A stretch of 21,578 nt of DNA, from NCBI GenBank assembly GCA_002633005.1, contig NMRA01000036.1, positions 1,020,314 through 1,041,891 on the forward strand. The letters run 5' to 3'. Shown here piece by piece: positions 8,531 to 17,233 of the stretch (position 1 is the stretch's first letter; each line of letters starts with the position of its first letter). A program made the position numbers and the translations under genes. Source of the DNA: Phoronis australis. Lineage: Eukaryota; Phoronida; Phoronidae. A model generated the notes under the pieces. It worked only from the letters and a program-made list of their open reading frames with translations, was not told the origin of the DNA and did no database searches.

Positions 8531-8998
8531 CTAAAATACACAAATTATGACTAAACACAAGACATTTTGAGGAGCTAAATGAGGCAATTGTATAAGCCAA
8601 AAGTATCTGTCAAAACGTAATTATTAAAGTTTTAGCTTCAATGAGACCTACACTCCGCACACAGGTTGAGGAGACAGACGTCACAGGGTGCAGGTAACAT
8701 AAAGTGACAATACCCCTTGTGCAAATCCGACATCTTTAAATTCAGCTCAGTGATGCATTATGGGTAATTTTACCTCTTATCACAGCTGCATAGCAAACAC
8801 TGCGTTACTGCTGTTGGACCATCAAGACATTGATTGAAAACCCTTAATAATTTCAAATTTGTTGAACAATGTAGTGTAATATAATTCATTTGACATATAC
8901 TTAAGTAACTCTTAAAACATTTTAATATACCGGGTATTTTAAAAGAAATTGAGCACACCGATTCAGGTGATCTTTCAAACTCGGCAAACAGCATTTCA
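8531..8998. other. Presumed TSC2 intron sequence, nothing recognised
   Basis: Starts at the acceptor of the 8408-8530 exon. A minus-strand open stretch of 74 codons (8770-8994) was compared with the expected upstream tuberin block (EDVKTAVLGLLVILQ) and does not match. AGACGTCACAG at 8677-8687 is a CRE-like hexamer without further context. Confidence 0.5.
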
Positions 8999-9975
8999 CG
9001 TTAACTTTCTGCCTTCAACAACGGCGGTAAACTGTATGATGGTCAACAGCGATGAATGAGGGTAACAACGAATAAAAAAATCCTTTACAATCTTTAATGG
9101 TGTTTCACATCACTCAAACAATAAGGTATCCAGTCTATCTAACAAGTTGTAGGAAAATAAGAAGTTCGTTTCTACATTTGTGCACGGTACTGTTCGCGAG
9201 CGTCACTTCCTGCTGATTGCGTATTGAGTTCTTGGGTTCTGTCTGAAACTTAACGGTGTGAGTTGGCTTGTTTAGAGTACAGTTTTGTATATTTTTAACC
9301 TAGTTAAAGGAGAGTGCCACCCTATTTAATTATGCCTCTTACACGGTCGACCTCACCTTTCATGTTAACCTGTGAGGAACCTGTGTCAGAATTTCCTGTT
9401 TGAAATCACAAACTTTTAATATTAATAGGGATAGTCCTTTCAAAAGGTTGCTAGAATTTGTTTTGAATAGAATCCAGAAGTTTTCGTTGTCAGTATAGAG
9501 TCTGGATAATTCTGGTAAAAATTTGATCTATCATTTAATACTGCACAGTTACCGTAAGTAAAAAATGTATTCCGTCTTCAATTTCTGGGAGGTTGCAGAT
9601 TTCACAAAGCCTCTCCTCCTACCAGTTTCTATTTTCAGTTAATGAATTCGGCTAGTATTGTATGTAGAGTTGGTGGTAGACAGCAAAGATATTCAACAAT
9701 TTGCAAGATAAATCTGTTTAGATGATACAGTAATATGAGCACTTGCTGGACTTCTGCACCGACATCCTCCATTTTTGGGCACCACAATCCAACAATCTTT
9801 GCTTAAATTCTAATATAAACAAATCGATATTTCCAGGGCCACTTTTCCATGCTTCCTCAAACCCATATCTGAATAAAATATCTTTAACTGTAATGGCGCA
9901 ATTTGTTTGCCCTCTTTCACAGTGTTTCCACAGCAGCCTGTAGCTTTTCTTCGGGTACCTCTGGTTTATCCATCT

Positions 9976-11340
9976 TTAGAACCAGTAGATTATTGGTCTG
10001 CACAAGTATTTCATTAATAACAAATGCCTGCTGCATTTCCCTCTAGCCACAATGTTAGTTGTTTTCTTTGACACACCAGCAAACCATTTACAAAAACCAT
10101 TGTGAACACTTTCTATGTCTTTCGAATATACTGTATCCCATATCTCAGCACAATACATCAATATAGGAGATAGACCATGATTAAATAATTTAAAACATAC
10201 ATGTGGGGAACTACACTTCACTTTTTAAACATGCTTTTAACATGTTCATTGCTTTTTTCTAGCTTGCAGAGCTACTAATCAGCAAATTTCTTTCCATTTT
10301 AATCTGGAAGAATATGACACACGAATATACTTAAGATTTCGTTTCTACCAATTTCTCAATGTAAAACCATTTTTCCTGTGCTGATAGAGCTCCACCTTGG
10401 TTGAAAACCATCACAATATTTGTCTTAACAAGATTAACATAGAGACTCCAATTCACACAGTAATTATGCAAATACATTTAATTTTCTCTGAAGTCCAGGC
10501 ACTGTGTCCACCATAAGCACTAAATCATCTGCAAACAGTAACAAACTTTTTCACTATCATCACACTTGATTCCTCGACCTCCATTTTCATTGACCTCTGA
10601 CACCAGCCAGTTAACAAAAACCGAGAATAACCAAGGACTCAGTATGCAGCCTTGTTTCACTCCTCTCTTATATTCAAAGTAGGGACCATGATTTGATTCT
10701 GCATTCTGACACAAGATTTCGCTTCACCATAATTTTCCCACAGAGATTATTTTTTAACAAACAATAAAACAAACGTGTTATTTCCACACTGTCAAACACC
10801 TTAAGTTACTTAAGTCCACAAAGGCACAGTACATTTTCCCACCACAGTTAGATAAATTTCTGGGAACCAAAGCTTGCAGAACAAAAACATTATCCATGGT
10901 CAAATAAACTGCCCTAAATCTGGCTTTTTCCTTAGGGATACATTACACTGCATCAGACCACTCAATAAGCCTTTTGTTTAATATTGATATAAACAGCTTG
11001 CTCATGCTATTAATCAAAGAAATTCTGATGTAATTATTTGGGTTATTTTTGTCTCCTTTCTTGTAGATTAGGAACAGTGGTTTACTCTTTCTCCAGTTCT
11101 CGGGAATTCGCCTGCAGCTAAGTACCTTATAAACAGTTTGCATATTTCAAGGATGTCACTCAGTGATTAGAAGAATTATTTGCAATACCATCTTCTCTTG
11201 GCCTTTTATTGTTCTTAAGTTTAATTATTGCCAGACTGATTTCTGACATGTCAATTTCCTTATAAGCCTCACCAGGATTCTATCACTAAGTGTGTTGGCA
11301 TTTTCACTATCACAGTCACTGCAGCTTTTGTCATGCTATC
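9976..11340 (-). pseudogene. Non-LTR reverse transcriptase fragment, copy A
   Basis: Copies LINE RNA into DNA at the target site when intact. Seen on the minus strand: RT fingers/palm blocks (RIPENWRKSK, YKKGDKNNPNNY, SLINSM), then GVKQGCILSPWLFSVFVNWL with the RT motif G-x-QG-x-LSP. Next comes the catalytic F-A-D-D followed by LVLMVDTVPGLQRKLN, one frame away from the preceding block. The CAEIWD and WFAGVSKKT blocks typical of the region after RT in LINE ORF2 follow. Stops and frameshifts separate all four blocks, and the EN domain is absent, so it is dead. The clade is not assigned; the motifs suit the broad L1/I/Jockey/CR1 group. Confidence 0.8.
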
Positions 11341-11344
11341 TGTA

Positions 11345-11450
11345 CTCACTGGCTAACTATTGTAATGTAATTTTATGTAACATGTACAAATGAGCTGAGC
11401 TCCAAGTACAAATAAACAATCTCTCTCTCTCTATATATATATATTGTGCA
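11345..11450 (+). repeat. LINE/SINE 3'-tail-like segment plus (TC)n(TA)n microsatellite
   Basis: Plus-strand sequence TTGTAATGTAATTTTATG, then ACATGTACAAATGAGCTGAG, then AAATAAACAATCTCTCTCTC resembles the 3' end of a retroposon. It has an AATAAA-like signal before a simple-repeat tail (11421-11444) and runs opposite to the RT coding strand. It is also present in copy B at 19555-19621 with a shorter tail. Confidence 0.4.
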
Positions 11451-11769
11451 GTGGATTTCTCAGTGGAACAGCAGTTAGTATTATTGGTCTTGGGTGTCTG
11501 CCCTGTTGGGGAGTCCTACTTGTTTACAGCCTGTTAAATGAATGAAACAAATCACCATTGTCTAGATGGAAGTTACATAACTCTTTTGCCCTGATACAAA
11601 ACTTAGCTATGAAAGTGTCATAGCCTCTGAAGACAGAAAACTGACCTGCAACTAGAGAATAATGGCAGAACCTATATAAGCCCTATTATGAACAATAAAA
11701 GTTCAGGTAATTGTCATTTCTCAATGTTAAGTTACTTCACATCTCATCAAATTACTTAAATAAGTTTTA

Positions 11770-11976
11770 TATGCGCTAACTGCGAAGCCATATGGAAGCT
11801 AGTTTACAGTGAAACAACACCTGTAGTTGAGATAAAAGGTCATATATATTATGACAAACTAAACTACTACAGATATCCGTAATTACAAAAGTTATATAAC
11901 ATGTTGAACTGTAAATGTGGGTGACAATCTGCCACAGATGCAGCAGAAGGATGCATCCGCCCACCCAAGGTTTTTA
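11770..11976. mobile_element. 207-bp segment present in copy A and absent from copy B
   Basis: Copy B reads AAATAAGTTTTACTTGTATATT without a break, whereas copy A interrupts this after AAGTTTTA and resumes after AAGGTTTTTA. The GTTTTA/GTTTTTA flanks look like a 6-7 bp target duplication. Inside there are inverted words TTTACAGT and ACTGTAAA but no terminal inverted repeat and no Pol III boxes. It is either an insertion into A or a precise deletion from B. Confidence 0.6.
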
Positions 11977-12160
11977 CTTGTATATTGTCAACCCATAAAA
12001 GTATATATTTTCGGAACTTTTGATGTCCGAAATACCCCGGTAACTTATAATATACGCAGAGCGCAACAGGCGGTCTGATACACGTTGTACCAGACGTGCA
12101 TGCGCAGAACTCACATGTGGGCCCATTGCACTGATCACCTGGAAGTATTTTAAATTATGC

Positions 12161-12300
12161 TTCATTAATATATGGTTAAAACCGAGCTGAGGAGCTAGAA
12201 ACCTGGCTCAAGGGTTTAGCAGTGTGACCTGGTGGGACTCGAACCCACGACCTCGAGTAAAGAAACGGGCACTTATCAACCAGGCCACACTGCCTCCTCT
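12161..12300 (-). mobile_element. tRNA-derived SINE
   Basis: On the minus strand, an A-box-like TGGCCTGGTTG (12277-12287) and a perfect B box GGTTCGAGTCC (12235-12245) are spaced as in tRNAs. The T arm is complete (GTGGG/CCCAC). The tRNA-like part at 12219-12293 is closed by a 13-bp stem, GCAGTGTGGCCTG with CAGGTCACACTGC, with one G-T pair; this is longer than a tRNA acceptor stem and argues against a functional tRNA. A 3' body of about 55 bp runs to the edge of LINE copy A. The exact ends are uncertain. Confidence 0.75.
12235..12287 (-). promoter_or_regulatory. Internal Pol III promoter (A and B boxes) of the SINE
   Basis: The B box GGTTCGAGTCC matches the consensus exactly. The A box TGGCCTGGTTG departs only at the usual A. 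Spacing is about 31 bp. Confidence 0.6.
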
Positions 12301-12428
12301 AAGCGCAACAATACATGCCATCATGACCGGTCGATTTTACTTTGCTGAGAGGTGTCGAAGTAACTGGTGAGGAAGGTGAGTAAACGATACAGCGAGGTCA
12401 GTGGTTCTTCAGCAGAGTGAGTGCTGCT

Positions 12429-12729
12429 ATGGTGTGGTGTATTGTTCCCTTTTGTGCGAACTATGGAACTGCAAGGAAAGCGGATAGATCGTTTTTTTCG
12501 ATTTCCTCGAGAGCTCCAAATGCTGGAAGTCAGGTTCACGGCAGTGAAGAATGAAAAGTACACCATTAATACCAAGTATGAGGCTGTGAAACATCTCCAT
12601 GTCTGTGGCCAGCATTTTGTCGACACTGATTTCAGTGACAAATGCCGGCTTACCAAACAGCTCATGCCAGGGCAGAAAAAGAGACTGATGAGCACTGGCC
12701 TCAGATGGGATTGCAAGTTGCCATGTTGA
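12429..12729 (+). pseudogene. THAP zinc-finger domain relic (frameshifted), copy 1
   Basis: THAP domains are C2CH zinc fingers that bind DNA in P-element-type transposases and host proteins derived from them. Seen: ATG at 12429 opens MVWCIVPFCANYGTARKADR, which carries the first Cys pair (C-x4-C). The frame breaks in a run of seven T (12492-12498). The next frame continues FFRFPREL (the conserved FP block), NEKYTINTKY, and VCGQHFVDTDF with the Cys/His pair (C-x2-H), and ends at a TGA after KLPC. The usual tryptophan after the FP block and the C-terminal AVPTIF-like box are not evident. No transposase or coiled coil follows. It could also be an old exon with an assembly error in the T-run. Confidence 0.55.
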
Positions 12730-14040
12730 CGTTTATTAATTGTGCTTCTGTTACAAAAATGAATTATTCTCACCCTAACCAATGCTCATATAAAACTTAG
12801 ACAAAGTGTCAAAGTTGGTCTTATTAGATACAATATATAATGCATTAGGAGTGTTTGTGAATGCAAATGTTTTGAGAAGCCAGCAATGAATAAATCACTG
12901 TGTACCCGCTTTAGATTCAATAAAGCTAATTGACTGGGCACCAAAGTTGTGTGAGCGCATGCTAATTTAGTGTTTGCTGACAGAAAGCTGCTGTGAAACA
13001 ATAACTTGACTTTATATGCTATGGTCAGATGTTAGAGGGAATCATTATTTAGATATACATATACATTATTCGAATAATTGTTACTGTACAACTTTTGCCC
13101 TGACAGTTCTGTGGTAGGGGAACCTAACTTCAGGGCCCTCGACGAATAAGTAAATTTGCAGTTTCGCAGCTAATTCACCAAAATAATCACGTGCACATTA
13201 TTTCCTTGGCTCACTAGTATTATAGTCTTTTCGTGACTAGAGGTTTAGTTTCCACCTTAAGCTGGTGTATGTTCGTGATATCTTCAGTCCGGCTGCGACG
13301 GGTCTTATCAGGTTCCGAGCCACTGGCTGGGATAACAAGTGTTTTGTATGTTTAGAACTGAAAAAATCGCAAGCCTAAAATTACAACACACAGCTATGTC
13401 CCCCGGTCTGTATTTCACGGAAGAATAATTCAAACTTATCACCAAACAGACCCCAAATTCCCGTGACCGACCTTGGTATATTGGCCAAACGAACTTTGTA
13501 GGCTACAGTACGTTCAAATACCTATAAATCTGCAACAGTGAAATAAAACAACACGTTTGTAAAGATTTTACATCAAACTTGGATGATTTATTGGTGCAAA
13601 ACGATGAATTCAAGTGATAAGCTGACATCAGTAAGAAGTATCTTGTGAACTGCTGAAAAGACTGCGTTCGAACCTATGACGTCATTGGTTAATTTCAACA
13701 TCTCCGTCTGCTGTCAGGTGTCAGGTAAAAGAACTGACAGAACTTGATGTTATGGAGTGGAACTACGCGATCTAAATTGATACAAAATAGGTTGTTTTTT
13801 GGGTGGAATTCTCCTTTAACTGCACCCAGGTCTTAAATTTTGTACCAGCCAATTATTTACAAAAGATTTTGTGATCATATTTAATCAATGTCAACCAAAA
13901 ATGATATCAAGGACTGCACACAGTCAACTTCCTTATCAGCTGAGCAAAGGTCAGTGATGACTTAGTATTGAGGGGTGTCTGCATCCTGCTTTCTTATCAC
14001 AGCCAAACTTGAAACATTGCTGTCAGGTGACAGAGACACT
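12730..14040. other. No gene recognised
   Basis: AT-rich sequence with many stops. Motifs only: CRE followed by ATTGG at 13677-13688 (TGACGTCATTGG), and CTGTCAG/CTGACAG inverted words around 13713-13740. Nothing codes convincingly on either strand. Confidence 0.5.
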
Positions 14041-14042
14041 GA

Positions 14043-14051
14043 TATAAAAAG
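14043..14051 (+). promoter_or_regulatory. Possible TATA box
   Basis: TATAAAAAG is followed by GGAGCC and, 19 bp on, by an initiator-like TCAGTA (14060-14065). The spacing is shorter than the usual 28-32 bp. A GTAAGT donor lies at 14191. No coding exon is recognised downstream, so this is weak. Confidence 0.2.
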
Positions 14052-14243
14052 GAGCCTTATCAGTACTGTGGGGTCTGTTATTGAGACAGAAGTGGAAGTA
14101 CACCAGTGCAAGTGCGCATGTGCACTCACTTATCAGTGAGGTCAAACCAACAACTTGAGAACGGTGGAAAGTCTATGTGGACAGGTCTAGTGTAAGTCTT
14201 CATATTTCTCATTCCTTACTTATATTTTTCAAATTGAAAAAGT

Positions 14244-14252
14244 TACACACAT

Positions 14253-14299
<47 letters not shown>

Positions 14300-14354
14300 A
14301 ACACAAACACACACACTCACACACTCACACACACACACAAACACACACACACAC
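14244..14354. repeat. (CA)n microsatellite, about 110 bp, interrupted
   Basis: A near-pure alternating CA tract with a few AAAC and CTCAC interruptions. Long open frames on both strands across it are artefacts of composition. Confidence 0.97.
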
Positions 14355-14689
14355 CTGAGCACGGAGTACATCAGGAAACTGAACAAATCATGAAATTCTA
14401 CTTTGTTAAATTTCTCTGTAAGACTAAACACCTCAAGTTCATTATGGTACATCGCCTTATTTAATATTATTTTTCGGTACAAGCAAAGATTTTTATGCTC
14501 CTTCACTAACCCCTGCTCAATTAGCTTCACAAAGGCTTGTCAAAAATCTAATTAGAAAGCATGTTGGGCCAGTCCCACTTTTCAACATTGAGTTCCAAGC
14601 ATGAATGCGTTGTTTTCTCTATCAGTTCTTACATTAATGTACGAAGCATTTTTCCCTTAAGAACTTGATGTTCCAATTAATCGAGACAA

Positions 14690-16330
14690 AACTGGCTAAA
14701 CGAACTATTAGAGATGAAAGTCAAGTGTTCGAATTATTAGAGATAGAGATAGATGATAACAATGAGTGCAACAACGGCCTCTGAGATGGTCGTTTGGCAA
14801 TGTGAATTATATTACAGGTACCAAATTGTTGTTCCAGGTGATGAATTTACTTCGAAATATAATACCGGTATTTTAACGCTTTGTCACTTTTATTTTCTTC
14901 CCATTTTCACAAACTTCAAGGACCCCACCGACTTCAGTACCTCCACTTTCAGCAACGCTGTCTGCCGCACTGTGTTTACGACTGCAGTGTACAACATAGA
15001 ACATGCATTTCAAAAAATTCAGGCTAGAGAAACATGACAGTGGTTTTGCAAACCCTCCAAATTCGATTTAGGTGGAAGCTTTCGAATTTTGAAGAATTCC
15101 CACAACTCACAGAATTGTGTCAAATTCTCCCTATTTTGATGAAAATCCCCCGACTTCGAACTAGCTCTCCCAGTTTTCTCGAAATATTAATTGACGGGTT
15201 ATTGAGGATGTGTGGCGACCGAAGGGACAGTGTGCCTCACTGGTTTAATTTGTTGGCAATACGTTACTGGACGCTTGTCCATCATCTTGAAGTAATAAAA
15301 AATTTGACAAGTAAAATTTTGATTTCACTTAATATTTGCATCTCAGTCAAAGTGGCATAAGCCCATTTCACCAATGTCGCTACAGGTGGTTCTTTAGAAA
15401 TACATATTTTGGATAACTATATGCAAAAGCATGCATTTACCCAGGGTCAATCAGATCTTGCAGAAAAGGCATGTTATGGGCCCAGGCGTTTAATTGAAAT
15501 ATCTCAAAACTTAAATGGGGCGGTTTGTAGAGCAGTAGATGCTTACTGTACTCTAAAGCTAAGAGGAAGCAGGCGCATAGTTTTACGTGAATGCTTTCGG
15601 GAATAAGAATTTGAAAAACTGCAATTATTAAGAAATTGATGATTTTTATAGGATATCATCTCTACATACCTTTTTGCCACCCAAAATAATTTTATTTCAA
15701 CATTGGCCAGGTTCAGCTAAACACAAAGTTCTTTCCATTGGAGTCTGAACAATCTATGACATGCTCGATTGATGAACCTTGGAGTGAAAATTAGAGGTAG
15801 TGGGGGGGTATACGAAGAGAGCAATAAAAAGATCGCTTAACAGCTCCCTATAGGTATGGAAATCGGCCTAAGGAAGATGGAAACAGAATATTGCGGTTCC
15901 GAAAAACATTGGATACGAAAAATATCGTAAAGCACCGGGTCTTTTATAACTGCAGGGCGTCCACGTTCATTGCCAAACAACCACCTGGGTTGTTTATATA
16001 TAGCCAAGCCGGTGAATGTAATCATAGATTTAATCCATATTGTCACTGGTCGAATCAGCTCTTAAAGATCGCAGGACGGCACAGTACTTACTCTGCAATT
16101 TTGCAAATTCATTCGTGAGAGCATTGTTGGCATTTAATGATTTGTGTTCTTTTATAGGAATACAAATTGCCATCTAAAAAGTGTGCACGAATTATTTTTT
16201 CTGACGCTAATATGTCTATAAAGTTATTTTCACTTGGACACCTACTGGGTAAAATATTTAAGAGAGATGCCATATTTCAAGGGAGGTGTACGGACTATTA
16301 GAGTATACAAACTGTTAGAGAAATCACCAT
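14690..16330. mobile_element. DNA-transposon-like element, paralogue 1 (possibly pogo/Tigger group)
   Basis: Aligns over most of its length with 20370-21440. Shared landmarks include AATGAGTGCAAC, TGTCACTTTTATTTTCTTCCC, CCAACCCTCCAAATTC, TGTGGCGACCGAAGG, CTTGAAGTAATAAAAAA, GCATCTCAGTCAAA and ATTTTGTTTATACATTGGCC-like words. The left end has two copies of a TTCGAATTATTAGAG-type word (14701-14713 and 14731-14743); the right end has CGGACTATTAGAG and AACTGTTAGAG (16291-16320). Such subterminal words recall Tigger/pogo ends, but no transposase is identifiable. Compared with paralogue 2 it has about 200 extra bp around 15400-15600. Boundaries are approximate. Confidence 0.45.
14888..14986 (-). pseudogene. 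33-codon conserved open stretch in element paralogue 1
   Basis: Minus-strand reading CSRKHSAAD, VAESGG, GGVLEVC, GKKIK aligns without gaps to the reading in paralogue 2 (20513-20611). Of 21 base differences, 12 fall at third codon positions, which suggests former coding. A CAG acceptor-like sequence precedes it in both copies. The protein family is unknown. Confidence 0.35.
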
Positions 16331-16509
16331 AACCCTGCCTCTAGGCAACCATAGTCATGTAAGCTTGACAAAAGTTTGCTGGTCATTAAAGGCGAAAGCA
16401 ACCTTTTTTCATGTCACTTTTAGCAAAAATAAGGTTTGTTGATTATCCCAGACACATTTTTCACTTAATTACAGCTTTTCGTAATTTGATTAATTTCTCG
16501 TCCTCTACT

Positions 16510-16549
16510 CCGGAAGTGACATTTTGGGAGGCTAGAGTTTCGCGCCAAT
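16510..16549 (+). promoter_or_regulatory. Promoter-like cluster: ETS/GABP, E2F and CCAAT motifs
   Basis: CCGGAAGTGA (16510-16519) is a consensus ETS/GABP site. TTTCGCGCC (16538-16546) is an E2F-type site overlapping CCAAT (16545-16549). They lie about 100-140 bp upstream of the THAP coding relic on the same strand, as in housekeeping promoters. No transcription data are available; the call rests on motif density only. Confidence 0.35.
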
Positions 16550-16649
16550 TTCTTTTCATTAGTCTGACTGTGAGAGCTGTCGAGTCAGTCATTGTTCTAC
16601 CTCGGTTGTGATAAGTTCGGTCGTCGTTTGCTTTTGTTTACGCTGTTGC

Positions 16650-17230
16650 TGCGTGCCGGGATGTACTCATTATCGTCTCACATGCGCTTTGGGTACCATG
16701 CATCGCTTTCCGAAGGATGACACACTTCGCCGTACTTGGCTAGCTCGTTCATGTGAAGGACGCAGCGCTACCCGTCCATGCAACATACAAAGCAGTGGAG
16801 GGTTACTTAGTGTGTGGCATTTTCTGCCGTCACATTATGACAGATATGTACGCCGAATTGATGAAGGTCCCTGCGAAACAACGCATGAAGAAGGGTACCA
16901 TACCGTCGCTGTTGATTCCCAGCAGTGCCCCGTCGCCAACCCCGAGAAGTGTGTTTTTGAAGCGAGAAGCCTCGCGAGCTGTGGCCACTGTATACAATGA
17001 CTGGAGGCACTTCATCTACTGTCACCCGTGCCTCCGAACGTTCCCCATTCCGTGCGATTTCGGGAACTAGCAGTGATTCGCCCTGTGTTGTTGTCTCTAG
17101 CCCAGAGCCTGTAAGCAGCCCTGTAGCGATGTTGAGTAGTGGGAGTGAATACAGGCCCAGTTTGACACCCAGTGAAGAGGACAGTTTGTCATCCAATGAG
17201 CCTAAGTTTGATAAGTTTATTGTGGACTTG
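16650..17230 (+). pseudogene. THAP zinc-finger gene relic, copy 2, truncated at LINE copy B
   Basis: Seen in frame 1: RCCCVPGCTHYRLTCALG then MHRFPKDDTLRRTWLARSC, giving the C-x4-C pair, the FP block and the conserved Trp. The frame shifts around 16750-16765 to ALPVHATYKAVEGYLVCG, then RHIMTDMYAEL (the C/H pair) and RMKKGTIPSLLIP (the AVPTIF-like box that closes a THAP domain). A second shift near 16990 leads to a Ser/Thr/Pro-rich tail (SSDSPCVVVSSPEPVSSP ... LTPSEEDSLSSNEPKFDKF), which stops at the N at 17233. There is no ATG in the first frame before Met of MHRFPK. A 9-bp segment (16819-16827) separates the VCG from the RH of the zinc ligands. It could be a decayed THAP transposase or host-like gene; frame errors in the assembly are possible. 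Confidence 0.6.
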
Positions 17231-17232
17231 TA

Positions 17233-17233
17233 N
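17233..17233. other. Single ambiguous base at a sequence junction
   Basis: The only N in the window. It falls exactly where THAP copy 2 ends and the first base of LINE repeat copy B begins, so it may mark a contig or read join. Confidence 0.9.

Larger units (their letters stand above)
8999..12160 (-). mobile_element. LINE-bearing 3-kb repeat, copy A
   Basis: The limits are set by alignment to copy B (17234-20140); similarity stops abruptly at CGTTAACTTTC on the left and at TTAAATTATGC on the right. Minus-strand coding remnants read in LINE order: N-terminal RT (ENWRKSK, IYKKGDKNNPNNYI, LINSMSKLF; about 10943-11143), the RT core GVKQGCILSPWLFSVFVN (within 10520-10714), FADD (10524-10535) and the post-RT region LSPILMYCAEIWDT (about 9976-10221). 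The frames are broken several times. There is no endonuclease domain and no poly-A at the 8999 side. The 800 bp at 11350-12160 are non-coding. It carries a 207-bp segment (11770-11976) that copy B lacks. Confidence 0.85.

Noticed and set aside
8770-8994. Upstream TSC2 exon on the minus strand
   Set aside because: The open stretch does not match the tuberin block expected before KLFHQTF, and its only GT (AAGAG|GTAAAA) is a weak donor.
9743-9943. 66-codon plus-strand open stretch repeated at 17972-18172
   Set aside because: It is the antisense shadow of the conserved region after RT in the two LINE copies.
12219-12293. A functional tRNA gene on the minus strand
   Set aside because: The B box and T arm are good, but six extra bases separate the T arm from the matching acceptor strand and no proper anticodon arm forms. 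A SINE fits better.
1888-13684. Three perfect CRE palindromes (1888, 7199, 13677) as a coordinated regulatory set
   Set aside because: They are far apart and 8-bp palindromes can arise by chance; only the 7199 site has a nearby ORF in suitable orientation.
14177-14530. 95-codon open stretches on both strands with THTHTH and CVCVCV runs
   Set aside because: Produced by the CA microsatellite; not genes.
14753-15360. Plus-strand open stretches of 94 and 108 codons
   Set aside because: The homologous segment at 20390-20980 does not keep these frames, whereas the minus strand shows codon-like conservation over part of it.
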